The notes: a model not told the origin generated them from the sequence alone. DNA of 64,000 nucleotides from Roseomonas sp. HF4 (GCF_005222755.1 NZ_STGD01000009.1:157548-221547), one strand, 5' to 3'; numbered from the stretch's first letter, positions 19,202 to 28,975 are shown. Numbers and translations are program-made.

Positions 19202-20847
19202 TCCAGCCCCTCGTAGAAATCATTGCCCTTGTCGTCGACAACGATGAAGGCCGGGAAGTCCTCGACCTCGATCCGCCAGACCGCCTCCATGCCGAGCTCG
19301 GGGTATTCCAGCACCTCGACCTTGCGGATGCAGTCCTGCGCGAGGCGCGCCGCCGGCCCGCCGACCGAGCCAAGGTAGAAGCCGCCATAGGTCTTGCAGG
19401 CGTTCAGCACCTGCTTCGAGCGGTTGCCCTTGGCCAGCATCACCAGCGACCCGCCGGCCTTCTGGAAGGCCTCGACATAGCTGTCCATGCGCCCGGCCGT
19501 GGTCGGGCCGAAGGAGCCGGTCGCCATGCCCTCGGGCGTCTTGGCGGGACCGGCGTAATAGACCGGGTGATCCTTGATGTATTGCGGCAGGCCCTGGCCG
19601 CTGTCGATGCGTTCCTGCAGCTTGGCGTGGGCGATGTCGCGCGCCACCACGATCGTGCCGGTCAGCGAGACGCGCGTCTTGACCGAGTGCCTGCTCAGTT
19701 CCGCGCGGATCTCGGCCATCGGGCGGTTGAGGTCGATCTTCACGACCTCCCCGCCCAGGATGTCCTCGGTGTGCTCGGGCAGGTAGTGCGCGGGGTCGTG
19801 TTCCAGCTGTTCGAGGAACACGCCATCGGCCGTGATCTTCGCCTTGATCTGCCGGTCCGCGCTGCACGACACGCCGATCCCGATGGGCAGGCTCGCACCA
19901 TGGCGCGCGAGCCGGATGACACGCACGTCGTGGCAGAAATACTTGCCGCCGAACTGCGCCCCGATGCCGAGGTTCTGCGTCAGCTTGTGGATCTCGGCCT
20001 CCAGCTCGGGGTCGCGGATGGCGTGGCCGGAGGTGTCGCCCGAGGTCGGCAGCGCATCGAGCCAGCGGGTGGAGCCGAGCTTCACGGTCTTGAGGTTCAT
20101 CTCCGCGCTCGTGCCGCCGATCACGATCGACAGGTGATAGGGCGGGCAGGCGGAGGTGCCGAGCGTCTTGATCTTCTCCTCGAGGAAGGCGAGCAGCTTC
20201 GGCTTGTTCAGCACCGCGCGGGTCTGCTGGTAGAGGAAGGTCTTGTTGGCCGACCCGCCGCCCTTGAGGATGAACATCAGGTGCATCTCGTCGGCGTGGT
20301 GCTCGCCGGGCTGCGCCATGATGGAGAACTCGACCGGCATGTTGTTGCCGGTGTTCTTCTCCTCGAACATCGAGATCGGCGCCATCATGGAATAGCGTAG
20401 GTTGGTCTCGGTGTAGGTGCGGGCGACGCCGTAGCTCAGCGCCTCCTCCTCGTCGCCCTCGACCCAGACGCGCTGGCCCTTCTTGCCGAAGACGATGGCC
20501 GTGCCGGTGTCCTGGCACATGGGCAGCACGCCGCCGGCCGCGATGTTCGCGTTCTTCAGCAGGTCGAGCGCCACGAAGCGGTCGTTCGCGCTGGCCTCGG
20601 GGTCCTTCAGGATGTTGGTCAGCTGCTGCAGGTGCCCTGGGCGCAGCAGGTGGGAGACGTCGCGGCAGGCCTGGAAGGCGAGCTGCGTCAGCGTCTCGGG
20701 CTTCACCTTGAGCACGCGCTTGCCGTCCACCTCGACGGTCGACACGCCGCCGATGTCGAGCCTGCGATAGGGCGTCGTGTCCTCGCCCAGTGGGAACATG
20801 GTGCTGAAGCGGAAGTTCTCGGGGCGGTTGGGCTGGTCGAGCGGCAT
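19198..20847 (-). CDS. fumA: class I fumarate hydratase (iron-sulfur)
   Basis: The 549-residue protein is a single-chain class I fumarase that hydrates fumarate using an oxygen-sensitive [4Fe-4S] cluster. The alpha domain shows [20 protein letters not shown] and [21 protein letters not shown] with cluster-ligand cysteines. The beta domain (C-terminal about 180 residues) shows [16 protein letters not shown] and [17 protein letters not shown]. The ATG at 20847 (MPLDQPNRP) is preferred over more upstream starts because the extra residues are low-complexity. It coexists with fumC about 1.3 kb away. Confidence 0.96.
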   Translation of the reverse strand: MPLDQPNRPENFRFSTMFPLGEDTTPYRRLDIGGVSTVEVDGKRVLKVKPETLTQLAFQACRDVSHLLRPGHLQQLTNILKDPEASANDRFVALDLLKNANIAAGGVLPMCQDTGTAIVFGKKGQRVWVEGDEEEALSYGVARTYTETNLRYSMMAPISMFEEKNTGNNMPVEFSIMAQPGEHHADEMHLMFILKGGGSANKTFLYQQTRAVLNKPKLLAFLEEKIKTLGTSACPPYHLSIVIGGTSAEMNLKTVKLGSTRWLDALPTSGDTSGHAIRDPELEAEIHKLTQNLGIGAQFGGKYFCHDVRVIRLARHGASLPIGIGVSCSADRQIKAKITADGVFLEQLEHDPAHYLPEHTEDILGGEVVKIDLNRPMAEIRAELSRHSVKTRVSLTGTIVVARDIAHAKLQERIDSGQGLPQYIKDHPVYYAGPAKTPEGMATGSFGPTTAGRMDSYVEAFQKAGGSLVMLAKGNRSKQVLNACKTYGGFYLGSVGGPAARLAQDCIRKVEVLEYPELGMEAVWRIEVEDFPAFIVVDDKGNDFYEGLE

Positions 20848-20944
20848 CGCGGCCTTCCGGTCTCTGTCCGGCGGAGCAATAGCCCAGGCTGGCGGCCGCG
20901 TCAGCCTCCCTTGCGGCGACGCAGCATCGTTGCGAGGATGACCC

Positions 20945-23215
20945 ATGCAGCGCCCCCGCCATCTCGATCTTCCCAACGCCCATGCCGGCCATACCGCGCA
21001 TTTCACCGACTACCGGGCCGCCGAGGTCGGGCATGTCGCGATCTCGCCGGACGGGCCGGTCGAGGCCGGGTCCTTCGCCTCCCACACGCTGGTCTTCACC
21101 GCCGGGCGCTTCGGCGTGGACGACACCGGGTCGCTCCGCATCTGCACGCGCCAGGTCAGCGACAATGGCCGGCCCCAGTTCACCGACCCGAAGGCGCCGA
21201 ACTTCGTCACCGCGGAAGCGTCCAACGGCGCGAAGCTGGTGCTCGACTACAACCCCAAGCTCGCGATGCGGCCCTGGTCGCGCACGCTGACGGTCACCGT
21301 CGCGCGCGGCTTCCTCTCGCCGGGGGACACGATCACCATCCGCATGGGGGATACGCGCGGCGGATCGCCCGGGATGCGCATGCAGACCTATTGCGAGGCG
21401 CGCTTCCACTACCTGGTGCTGGCGGATGTCTTCGCGACCTGCAACTGGGCGCTGCTGCCCGAGCAGCCGGGCTTTCGCATCGTGCCGGGGCCGCCGGCGC
21501 GGCGCCTCGCCATCCTGCCGACGCGCCGCGCGCCGGGCGAGCCCTTCGCCCTGCTGCTGCGCGCCGACGACCGCTGGGGCAACCCGGCCGCATTGCCGGC
21601 GGGCACCCATCGCCTGCGCGCCAGCGCGCCCGTCGCCGGCCTGCCCGAGAGCTTCACCTGGCCCGAAGGCGCCCGCGCCCACCGGATCGAAGGGCTCCGC
21701 GCCGAGGCCGCCGAGGCGCTCACCATCACCTGGGACGAGACGCCGTCGAACCCGATGCGCGTCGCCGCCGGCCCGCTCACGCCCTACTGGGCCGACCTGC
21801 ACGGGCAGTCCGGCGAGACGGTCGGCACCGGCTCGATCGATGCGCTCGCGGCCTATGCGCGCGACCTCGCGGGCGTGGACGCCATCTGCCACCAGGGCAA
21901 CGACTTCCAGGTCACGCCGGAGGGATGGGCCGACTTCAACCGCGCCTTCGACGCCTTCGACCAGGCGGGGCGCTTCGTCTTCCTGCCGGGCTACGAATGG
22001 TCGGGCAACACCGCGCTCGGCGGCGACCGCAACGTGATCTTCCCGGACTCCGGGCGCACCATCCGCCGGTCCTGCCACGCGCTGATCGAGGCGCTGGCGG
22101 ACGAGCACACCGACGCGCTGGATGCCCGCGCGCTGCATGCCGCACTCCGCGCCGAGGGCGCGCCGGTCTTCTGCATCCCCCATGTCGGCGGCCGCTTCGC
22201 CAACCTGCACTACGCGCACGACAAGGCACTCGAACGCTCGGTCGAGGTCCATTCCGACTGGGGCACCTTCGACTGGCTGTTCGACGATGCGCTCGCGGTC
22301 GGTGGCCGCGTCGGCATCGTGGCGGGGTCGGACGGACACAAGGGGCGGCAGGGCGCGTCGCATCCGGGCGCCTCGCAGTTCGGCTCCTATGGCGGGTTGA
22401 CCTGCCTGCTTGCGACGGACCTCTCGCGCGCCGGCGTCTTCGATGCGCTGCGCCGGCGCCATCACTACGCGACCACCAACGCCGCGCGCGTGCACGCGGA
22501 TGTCGCGGTCCGGATCGCGACGCCGGCGGCGCTGCACATCGACGACCCCGCGCTCGGCGGCGCGCCGGACGGGCAGACGGCCGAGGCGATGATGGGCGAC
22601 ATCCTGGCGGGCGTCGCCGACGACCACGCCGAGTTCAGCGCCGAGATCATGGCCGCCTCGCCCATCGAGCGGATCGAGCTACGGAACGGCCGCGATCTCA
22701 TCGAGGTGATCCGCCCCGACGCGCCCCCGGGGCTTCGGCTCCGCGTGGTCTGGGAAGGGAGCGAATACCGCGGGCGCGGGCGCGAGACCTCCTGGGTCGG
22801 CGAGATCGGCCTCGGCGGCGGCACGAGCTGGGGGCCGGTCCGGGCGATCAACCGCTTCAACCTCGACCACCGCTTCGAGGCCGACGCCACGACGCTGCGC
22901 TTCCAGGGCGTCACCACCGGCGGCTTCCAGGCGATGGAGGCGACGCTCTCCGACCTCGATGGCACGCTCCGCATCGAGACAGGCCTCGTGAAGGCCGAGC
23001 TGCCGCTGCGCGCCCTGCTGGACGGCGAGCATCGCTGGGATGCGGGCGGCCTTGGCCGCGGCATGCGCGCCTTCATGCTGCCCGACGCCGCGCCCGCCGC
23101 CATGCGGGTCGCGCGCCGCGTCGCACTCAAGCCGGGCGACAACGCCCTGTTCCTTCGTGCCACCTTCGAGGATGGGAGCGTGCTGTGGACCAGCCCCGTA
23201 TACCTGCTGCGCTGA
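20945..23215 (+). CDS. DUF3604 domain-containing protein (PHP-like metal hydrolase)
   Basis: The 756-residue protein has an N-terminal beta-rich part (about 1-280), then a PHP-like segment. This includes [67 protein letters not shown] and [11 protein letters not shown], spacing His and Asp residues as in metal-dependent phosphoesterases. DUF3604 proteins have no firmly assigned reaction. No signal peptide is evident. The stop lies inside the downstream receptor gene (31-bp overlap), so the two are likely co-expressed, and the receptor may import the substrate of this enzyme. Confidence 0.85.
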   Translation: MQRPRHLDLPNAHAGHTAHFTDYRAAEVGHVAISPDGPVEAGSFASHTLVFTAGRFGVDDTGSLRICTRQVSDNGRPQFTDPKAPNFVTAEASNGAKLVLDYNPKLAMRPWSRTLTVTVARGFLSPGDTITIRMGDTRGGSPGMRMQTYCEARFHYLVLADVFATCNWALLPEQPGFRIVPGPPARRLAILPTRRAPGEPFALLLRADDRWGNPAALPAGTHRLRASAPVAGLPESFTWPEGARAHRIEGLRAEAAEALTITWDETPSNPMRVAAGPLTPYWADLHGQSGETVGTGSIDALAAYARDLAGVDAICHQGNDFQVTPEGWADFNRAFDAFDQAGRFVFLPGYEWSGNTALGGDRNVIFPDSGRTIRRSCHALIEALADEHTDALDARALHAALRAEGAPVFCIPHVGGRFANLHYAHDKALERSVEVHSDWGTFDWLFDDALAVGGRVGIVAGSDGHKGRQGASHPGASQFGSYGGLTCLLATDLSRAGVFDALRRRHHYATTNAARVHADVAVRIATPAALHIDDPALGGAPDGQTAEAMMGDILAGVADDHAEFSAEIMAASPIERIELRNGRDLIEVIRPDAPPGLRLRVVWEGSEYRGRGRETSWVGEIGLGGGTSWGPVRAINRFNLDHRFEADATTLRFQGVTTGGFQAMEATLSDLDGTLRIETGLVKAELPLRALLDGEHRWDAGGLGRGMRAFMLPDAAPAAMRVARRVALKPGDNALFLRATFEDGSVLWTSPVYLLR

Positions 23216-24180
23216 CCCGACGGGCGGCGCTCGCCGCCGGCCTGGCCCTGCCCGCCGCCGGCGCGCTAGCCCAGGCGCCGTGGCCGACGCGGCCGATCAG
23301 CATGATCGCGCCGCTTGCGGCGGGTTCGTCCGTCGACATCCTCGCGCGGCTGGTGGCCGAGCAATGGTCGCAGCGCCTGGGCCAGCCGGTGCCGGTCGAG
23401 AACCGCCCCGCGGCCAACGGCACGCTCGCGCTCGGGCAGGTCGCGCGCGCGCCGGCCGACGGCTACACCATCACCGTGACGGGGCAGACCAGCGTCGCCT
23501 TCAACCCGGTGCTCTACCCGTCCATCCCCTATGATCCGCTGCGGGACTTCGCCTATGTCGCGCGCATCGCGGGCATCTCGAACGCCCTGGTGGTGCGGAC
23601 CGCCTCGCCCATCCGCTCCTTCGCGGACCTGCTGGCGGCGGCGCGGGCCGAACCGGGGAAGCTCACCTATTCCTCGGGCGGCGTCGGCACGACGCACCAC
23701 ATCTCCTCGGCCATGCTGGCGCAGCAGGCGCGGCTCGAGATGGTGCACGTGCCCTATCGCGGCGCCGCGCAGGGCATCCTGGCCGCGCAGAGCGGGGAGG
23801 TGGACTTCGCCTATTTCAACATCTCGACCCTGCTGCCCGGCATCCGGCAGGGCGCGTTCCGGCCGCTGGCCGTGACCTCGGCCGAGCGCTCGCCCTTCCT
23901 GCCCGACGTCCCGACGATGAAGGAACTCGGCTTCCCCGACTACGAGATGACCACCTGGGTCGCGATCGGGACGGTCGCGGCCGTGCCGGCGCCCATCCTG
24001 GCGCGCATGGTCGAGGTGAGTGAGGCGATGCTCGCCGACCCGGCCGTGCAGCGGCGCCTGGTGGAACTGGGCTTCGAGTTGCTGCCGCCGATCCCGCAAT
24101 CGCAGATGCTGGACTTCGTCCGGGCGGAGAAGGAACGCTGGGAGCCGGTGATCCGCGCCTCGGGCGCGCGGCGGGAGTAA
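23185..24180 (+). CDS. TctC/Bug-family substrate-binding protein
   Basis: A 331-residue periplasmic receptor with a Tat-like signal ([21 protein letters not shown]) and family blocks WPTRPISMIAPLAAGSSVDI, GQPVPVENRPAANGTLALGQ and SGGVGTTHHISSAMLAQQA. The GTG at 23185 gives the full signal peptide, follows GGGAG about 6 bp upstream, and overlaps the DUF3604 gene by 31 bp. No TTT membrane components are nearby. Confidence 0.9.
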   Translation: MDQPRIPAALTRRAALAAGLALPAAGALAQAPWPTRPISMIAPLAAGSSVDILARLVAEQWSQRLGQPVPVENRPAANGTLALGQVARAPADGYTITVTGQTSVAFNPVLYPSIPYDPLRDFAYVARIAGISNALVVRTASPIRSFADLLAAARAEPGKLTYSSGGVGTTHHISSAMLAQQARLEMVHVPYRGAAQGILAAQSGEVDFAYFNISTLLPGIRQGAFRPLAVTSAERSPFLPDVPTMKELGFPDYEMTTWVAIGTVAAVPAPILARMVEVSEAMLADPAVQRRLVELGFELLPPIPQSQMLDFVRAEKERWEPVIRASGARRE

Positions 24181-24206
24181 AACGCAGGCGGCCCGGCGCG
24201 GCCGCC

Positions 24207-24719
24207 TCAGCCGTCCTTGGCCGGCTTGCGGCGGAAGGCATCGAGGCTGACGACCTGCGCCGGGGCGGGCGCTTCACCGGGCACCGGCTCGGGCACCGCC
24301 TCGGTCTCGGCCGCGTCCTCGAATTCCGTCGTCGCGGCGCCGGTCACGGGGAAGCGCAGGCCGAAGCGCACATGCGGGTCGTGGAACATGGTCAGCGCGC
24401 CGAAGGGCACGACAAGGCGAGACGGCGCGCCGCCGAAGAACAGCGTGACCTCGAAGCGTCCAGCCTCCCGGTCCACCCGCAGGTCCTCGAACTGGTGCTG
24501 CAGGACGATCGTGATCTCCTGCGGGTAGCGCGCCTTCAGGTGGCCCGGCACGCTGGTACCCGGGTGGTCGGTCCGGAAGGTCAGGTAGAAATGATGCTCG
24601 CCCGGCAGCCCATTGGCGACGACGCTCTCGAGCGCACGGAGCGCGACCTCGCGCAGGGCCTCCTCGGCCCAGGCTTCATAGGGCAGCAGGCTTTCGGGCG
24701 GTGCGGCGTCGTCGCTCAT
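24207..24719 (-). CDS. sspB: ClpXP adaptor SspB (alphaproteobacterial type)
   Basis: SspB binds the ssrA tag and tethers tagged proteins to ClpXP for degradation. The 170-residue protein has YEAWAEEALREVALRALE near the start, GLPGEHHFYLTFRTDHPGT (about 38-56) and HLKARYPQEITIVLQHQFED (about 59-78). A flexible acidic linker leads to a C-terminal VVSLDAFRRKPAKDG, the type of tail that docks on ClpX. The gene is only about 120 bp downstream of ssrA on the same strand, so adaptor and tag source are physically linked. Confidence 0.94.
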   Translation of the reverse strand: MSDDAAPPESLLPYEAWAEEALREVALRALESVVANGLPGEHHFYLTFRTDHPGTSVPGHLKARYPQEITIVLQHQFEDLRVDREAGRFEVTLFFGGAPSRLVVPFGALTMFHDPHVRFGLRFPVTGAATTEFEDAAETEAVPEPVPGEAPAPAQVVSLDAFRRKPAKDG

Positions 24720-24730
24720 GGGGCCATCTA

Positions 24731-24774
24731 GAGCAATATCCGGCCGGATGAAATCACCTGATCGGAGATTGCTC
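24731..24774. repeat. inverted repeat between sspB and ssrA
   Basis: GAGCAAT (24731-24737) and ATTGCTC (24768-24774) form a 7-bp inverted repeat around a 30-nt centre that contains CCGGCCGG. It resembles short interspersed palindromes of alphaproteobacterial intergenic regions. It lies just upstream of the sspB ATG and may be regulatory or a repeat relic. Confidence 0.45.
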
Positions 24775-24841
24775 CAGCGCCTTGTGCCTTCCGGCCGGCG
24801 CGCATCGTCCCGGGCGGGGCCTCAGGACGGCAAGGCGTCGG

Positions 24842-25170
24842 GTGCCAGGGGAAGTGGGGGGCTTCTGTTGCCCGGTGCCCCCCGGACCGCGCTTACCTAT
24901 CTCTAGGCAGCGAGCGCCACGGTCTCGCGACCGTTATCATTGGCACTTGTGATTTGGTCCGATGACGGCGGTACCATGCCGGGCAAAAGACGGATCTTTA
25001 CCGCGCGCGTCGAGCCTGTTTCGCCCCCATCTGCCGCTGATAAGGCGGGGTTGATGGTGGAGGCGCCGGGTACCGCCCCCGGGTCCGCAACGCTTATTCC
25101 ATACGCCGTTTATCGCCATAGTCACCGAGGTGACGCGATTTATATAGCGTATCCCCGCTGGGATATCGAG
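24842..25170 (-). ncRNA. ssrA: transfer-messenger RNA, two-piece (circularly permuted)
   Basis: On the minus strand the tRNA-like 3' part comes first: a GGCGCCTCCACCA acceptor end stops at 25055. A 26-nt spacer (25054-25029) follows, then the 5' acceptor strand GGGGGCGAAACAGGCTCGAC from 25028. GGGGGCG pairs with CGCCTCC (one G-U). The tag frame at 24944-24903 encodes ANDNGRETVALAA and then TAG. This permuted order with excised spacer is the known alphaproteobacterial ssrA design. tmRNA rescues stalled ribosomes and marks nascent chains for proteolysis. Outer ends are approximate. Confidence 0.95.
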
Positions 25171-25179
25171 GGCCAAGCG

Positions 25180-26337
25180 TCACCGGGGCAGGCCGCGCTC
25201 CACGATGCGCGCATAGAGTGCGGCGCCGTAGGGGATGGCCTCGTCGTTGAAGGCGTAGCGCGGGTTGTGCGGCATCGCCCCGGGACCGTTGCCGACATGG
25301 ATGTACGCGCCCGGGACGCGCTCCATCATGAAGGAGAAATCCTCGGAGCCCATGCCGGGCGGGTTGTCGCGCGCGACCTTCTCCGCGCCGACCAGGTCGG
25401 CGGCGGCCTCGGCGAAGGCCTCGGTCTCGCGCGCATCGTTGATGGTGGGGGCGAAGATCAGGCGCCACTGGACCTCGGCCGTGGCGCCGAAGCCCGCGGC
25501 GACGCCGGCCGCGACGCGACGCATCCCATCCTCGATCTGCGCGCCGACCTCGCGCGTGAAGAAGCGCGCGGTGCCGGCGATCGTCGCCGTCTCGGGGATG
25601 ACGTTGTACGCCTCACCCCCCAGCACCTTGGTCACGCTGACCACCGCCGGGTCGCGGGGCGAGAGGGTGCGGCTGACGATGGACTGCAGTGCGGTCGTGA
25701 CGTGGCACGCGGCCAGCACGGGGTCGATGGACGCCTCCGGCCGCGCGCCATGCGCGCCCTTGCCGGTCAAGGCGATGTCGAAGAAGGCGCCGCCCGCCGC
25801 CGTCGGCCCGCTGCGAATGCCGTACTCGCCGAGCGGCATGCCTGGCCGGTTGTGCATTGCGTAGATTGCATCGCAGGGGAAGCGTTCGAACAGCCCGTCC
25901 GCCAGCATGGCCAGCGCGCCGCCGCAGCCTTCCTCGCCCGGCTGGAAGATCAGGTGGACGATGCCGTCGAAGTTGCGGCTTTCGGCCAGGTACTTCGCTG
26001 CACCCAGCAGCATGGTGGTGTGCCCGTCATGGCCGCAGGCATGCATCACGCCCTTCACCGTGCTGCGGTGGGGCATGTCGGCCGGTTCCTCGATGGGCAG
26101 CGCGTCCATGTCGGCGCGCAGGCCGATCGCGCGGTTGCCGGAGCCGTTGCGCAGCACGCCGACCACGCCCGTGCCGCCCACGCCCCGATGCACCTCGATC
26201 CCCCAGGAGTCCAGCAGCTCGGCAACGCGCGCGGCGGTGCGGTGCTCGGCCATGCCGAGTTCGGGGTGGGCGTGGAAATCCTGGCGGATGGCCGCGAGCT
26301 GGGCGTGGTCGCGGCGGATGGCGTCGAGGGGGGACAT
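25180..26337 (-). CDS. M20-family amidohydrolase (hippurate hydrolase/aminoacylase type)
   Basis: The 385-residue M20D metallopeptidase-fold enzyme hydrolyses N-acyl amino acids or related amides. Visible features are FHAHPELGMAEHRTA at the N-terminus, the metal-binding MHACGHDGHTTMLLGAAKYL (about 98-117) and FQPGEEGCGGA with the catalytic Glu. A dimerisation domain (about 185-300) and a C-terminal GMGSEDFSFMMERVPG follow. Length matches HipO-like proteins. The stop lies about 10 bp upstream of the ssrA 5' end. The substrate is not determinable. Confidence 0.93.
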   Translation of the reverse strand: MSPLDAIRRDHAQLAAIRQDFHAHPELGMAEHRTAARVAELLDSWGIEVHRGVGGTGVVGVLRNGSGNRAIGLRADMDALPIEEPADMPHRSTVKGVMHACGHDGHTTMLLGAAKYLAESRNFDGIVHLIFQPGEEGCGGALAMLADGLFERFPCDAIYAMHNRPGMPLGEYGIRSGPTAAGGAFFDIALTGKGAHGARPEASIDPVLAACHVTTALQSIVSRTLSPRDPAVVSVTKVLGGEAYNVIPETATIAGTARFFTREVGAQIEDGMRRVAAGVAAGFGATAEVQWRLIFAPTINDARETEAFAEAAADLVGAEKVARDNPPGMGSEDFSFMMERVPGAYIHVGNGPGAMPHNPRYAFNDEAIPYGAALYARIVERGLPR

Positions 26338-26386
26338 GGGGGCTCCGGGCTGTCCGGAGCATGGTGCGGTGGCGGCCGGCGCCCGT

Positions 26387-26446
26387 CGAGGGGGCGCCGC
26401 CCCCTCGAGCTCCCCCGCCAGGGGACGGCGGTCCCCTGGACCCGCG
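26387..26446 (+). repeat. 60-bp palindromic repeat, family 2, copy 1
   Basis: CGAGGGGGC/GCCCCCTCG and CCAGGGGAC/GTCCCCTGG form two adjacent hairpins. A copy with 54 of 60 identical positions lies inverted at 36112-36171. It is followed by a further G-rich palindromic stretch (CCAAAGGCC/GGCCTTTGG near 26467-26488, then GGGGCGGCGCCCC). This copy is in the divergent region between the M20 gene and thyX. Confidence 0.75.
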
Positions 26447-26588
26447 CTGACTCAAGGTATTGGTTTCCAAAGGCCTTTCGGCCTTTGGCGGGGCGGGGTC
26501 CGGGGAGGGGCGGCGCCCCTCCCTGGTCGCCCTGTGACGACTCGGCCTTTCCCCCCTAATACGGCGTCGATCGTCGCAGGGGGACCGG

Positions 26589-27530
26589 ATGGCGCTGACG
26601 CCCGAACAGCAGCAGGAGATCGACGCCGCGCGCGCCGCCGAGGGCCGCACGCGCCGCCCGAGCGTGCCCGCGCTGGAGGCGATGCTTTTCCAGGCGATCC
26701 CCGTGCTCGACCACGGTTTCGTCCGTGTCGTGGACTACATGGGCGACGACGCCGCGATCGTGCAGGCGGCGCGCGTCTCCTACGGGCGCGGAACGCGGGC
26801 CGCTAACGAGGACCGCGGGCTGATCCGCTACCTGATGCGCCACCGCCACTCGACGCCCTTCGAGATGTGCGAGATCAAGTACCACGTGAAGCTGCCGATC
26901 TTCGTGGCACGGCAGTGGATCCGCCACCGCACGGCGAACGTGAACGAGTATTCCGCGCGCTATTCCATCCTCGACCGGGAATTCTACATCCCCGCGCCGG
27001 ACCACCTGGCGGCGCAATCGGCGGTGAACCGGCAGGGCCGCGGCGATATCCTGCAGGGTGCCGAGGCGGCCCGCGTGCTCGACCTGCTGCGCGAGGACGC
27101 GACCCGCAACTACGACCACTACCTCGAGATGCTGAACGAGGATGATGCGGGCGCGCCGCGCGATCCGGGCCGGCAGGGCCTGGCGCGGGAACTGGCGCGC
27201 ATGAACCTCACGCTCAACGCCTATACGCAGTGGTACTGGAAGACCGACCTGCACAACCTGCTGCACTTCCTGAGCCTGCGCGCCGACGCGCATGCGCAGT
27301 ACGAGATCCGCGTCTATGCCGAGGCGATGCTGGAGACGGTCAAGGCCTGGGTGCCGATGGCGCACGACGCCTTCCGCGACTACCGGCTCGGCGCCGTCAC
27401 GCTGTCGGCGCAGATGATGGCGATCGTCCGGCGGATGCTGGCCGGCGAGGTCGTGACGCAGGAGGGCTCGGGCCTGTCGAAGCGCGAATGGCGCGAGTTG
27501 ATGGAGACGCTGGGCCGCGATGGAGCCTGA
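26589..27530 (+). CDS. thyX: FAD-dependent thymidylate synthase ThyX
   Basis: ThyX methylates dUMP to dTMP using methylenetetrahydrofolate and FADH2. The 313-residue protein has the hallmark motif [13 protein letters not shown] (about 112-124), i.e. RHR, seven residues, then Ser. It also has an upstream [20 protein letters not shown] block and [19 protein letters not shown] toward the C-terminus. The ATG at 26589 follows AGGGGGACC. It overlaps the downstream HD-domain gene by 11 bp, so the two are likely co-translated. Confidence 0.97.
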   Translation: MALTPEQQQEIDAARAAEGRTRRPSVPALEAMLFQAIPVLDHGFVRVVDYMGDDAAIVQAARVSYGRGTRAANEDRGLIRYLMRHRHSTPFEMCEIKYHVKLPIFVARQWIRHRTANVNEYSARYSILDREFYIPAPDHLAAQSAVNRQGRGDILQGAEAARVLDLLREDATRNYDHYLEMLNEDDAGAPRDPGRQGLARELARMNLTLNAYTQWYWKTDLHNLLHFLSLRADAHAQYEIRVYAEAMLETVKAWVPMAHDAFRDYRLGAVTLSAQMMAIVRRMLAGEVVTQEGSGLSKREWRELMETLGRDGA

Positions 27531-28125
27531 GCGCGCCGCCGCGATCCTCGATTTCCTGGCCGTCGCGGACCGCCTGAAGACGATCGAGCGCCGCGGTCGC
27601 GTCGTGCTGCCGGACGGCGCCTCCCGGCGGGAGAACAGCGCGGAGCATTGCTGGTCGCTCGCGCTGATCGGCGTGTTGCTGCATGGCGATGTGTCGGCGC
27701 CCCTCGACCTCGGCCGGGCGCTCGCGATGGTCGCGGTCCACGACCTCGTGGAGATCGAGGCCGGCGACACCTTCGCCTACGACGCCGCGGCGCGTGCGAC
27801 GCAGGCAGCGCGCGAGGAAGCGGCGGCCGAGACCCTGTTCGGCCTCCTGCCCGAGGACCTCGGCCAGCGGCTGCGCGCGCTGTGGCAGGAATTCGAGGCC
27901 GGCGCGACGCCTGAGGCGCGCTTCGCCGCGGCCTGCGACCGGATGCAGGGCTTCCTGCAGAACGTGCTCTCGGGCGGGCAGGCGTGGAAGGAGCACGGCG
28001 TGACGCGCGCCGATACGCTGCCACGGATGGCGCCGGCCATGGACGCCGACCCGGCCTTCGCCGCGCTGATCGGACGGCTCTATGACCGGGCGGAGGAGAT
28101 GCGCCTGCTCGGCCCCCATACATGA
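27520..28125 (+). CDS. HD domain protein, YfbR-like 5'-deoxynucleotidase family
   Basis: This 201-residue HD phosphohydrolase has H43 in [17 protein letters not shown], the HD pair at H74-D75 in [19 protein letters not shown], and a later D in [10 protein letters not shown]. This is the HD_3 pattern seen in YfbR-type 5'-nucleotidases, which act on deoxynucleoside monophosphates. Overlap with thyX suggests a role in pyrimidine deoxynucleotide turnover. That role is inference. Confidence 0.85.
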   Translation: MEPERAAAILDFLAVADRLKTIERRGRVVLPDGASRRENSAEHCWSLALIGVLLHGDVSAPLDLGRALAMVAVHDLVEIEAGDTFAYDAAARATQAAREEAAAETLFGLLPEDLGQRLRALWQEFEAGATPEARFAAACDRMQGFLQNVLSGGQAWKEHGVTRADTLPRMAPAMDADPAFAALIGRLYDRAEEMRLLGPHT

Positions 28126-28379
28126 GCGGCAGCGCCAAGGGCCGCGCCCGGCCGCGCCGCCCGGCGTCGACCCCCGCGCGCGGCGCGTCGGCTGCGGCGC
28201 GGAAGAAGCCCGCCGGCCTGTCACCAGTCGCGCGGCGCTGGGCCTTCGTGGGCGCCTTCACGCTGGCGCTGCTGGTCGGGCTGCCGCTGGCGCACGCGAT
28301 GCTGGGGGATGCGGGCGCCATCCTGCTCGGTACCTTCGCCTTCGGCTTCGTTGTCGGGCGCATGACGATCCGGCGCTGA
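28122..28379 (+). CDS. small membrane protein of unknown function
   Basis: This 85-residue protein has a basic Ala/Pro/Arg-rich N-terminus (1-32) and two hydrophobic helices (about 39-60 and 64-80). The ATG overlaps the HD-gene stop (ATGA), so it is coupled to the thyX operon. I do not recognise a family. Confidence 0.65.
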   Translation: MSGSAKGRARPRRPASTPARGASAAARKKPAGLSPVARRWAFVGAFTLALLVGLPLAHAMLGDAGAILLGTFAFGFVVGRMTIRR

Positions 28380-28446
28380 GGGCGCGTCCGTAACCTTCCG
28401 TCGAGAGGCGCCGAAATTCCTGTCACACGCGACGAGGGACGCCGCC

Positions 28447-28905
28447 ATGACCCGCACCCACCGCATCCTCCGCCTGCTGGCCTGGGCGCCGGCGCTCTGG
28501 ATCGCCTACGAATTCACCTGGTACCAGCAGTACAAGCTGACCGGGCATCCCGGTTCGGTGGACTTCATCTTCCAGCCGCTGGCCGATTGGTTCGGCATCC
28601 CGGCCCATGAGAAGCCCGTCCGGCTGGGCGTCGCGAGCATGGAGATCCTTGCCTCGGTGCTGGTGCTGCTGCCTTGGACGCGCGTCTGGGGCGGGCTGTT
28701 GACCATCGGGCTGATGAGCGGCGCGATCTTCTTCCACACGATCGGGCCCATCGGCATCGACCCCTACGGCGACGGCGGCGGCCTGTTCAAGGAAGCGATC
28801 TTCACCTGGGCCATGGGCGTGCTGGTGGTGGCGATCCACCGCCAGGAGCTGGCGCCGGTCGCCGCGCGCTTCGGGGTGAGCCTTCCCTTCACGCGCGCGG
28901 CCTGA
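28447..28905 (+). CDS. DoxX-like four-helix membrane protein
   Basis: The 152-residue inner-membrane protein has four predicted helices (about 9-25, 58-76, 81-100 and 115-132). A conserved-looking YQQYKLTGHPGSVDFIFQPL segment lies in the first loop and GPIGIDPYGDGG in the third. Size and helix layout resemble DoxX/DoxD-like proteins, whose functions are mostly unknown. The ATG follows GAGGGACGCC. The downstream gap to the convergent mrp gene contains a G12/C12 hairpin. Confidence 0.6.
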   Translation: MTRTHRILRLLAWAPALWIAYEFTWYQQYKLTGHPGSVDFIFQPLADWFGIPAHEKPVRLGVASMEILASVLVLLPWTRVWGGLLTIGLMSGAIFFHTIGPIGIDPYGDGGGLFKEAIFTWAMGVLVVAIHRQELAPVAARFGVSLPFTRAA

Positions 28906-28975
28906 CGGGCCGCAAGGGCGGGGGGGGGGGGAGCAGAGAACTTCACCCCCCCCCCCCGCCTTCCCCTTTGAAACA
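28905..28975. terminator. G12/C12 hairpin between convergent genes (family 1-like)
   Basis: Twelve consecutive G (28920-28931) and twelve consecutive C (28946-28957) are separated by a 14-nt loop. The flanks (AAGGGC and GCCTTCCCC) extend the pairing imperfectly. It lies between the DoxX-like gene and mrp, which converge, so a bidirectional terminator role is plausible. The homopolymers make exact lengths uncertain. Confidence 0.55.
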
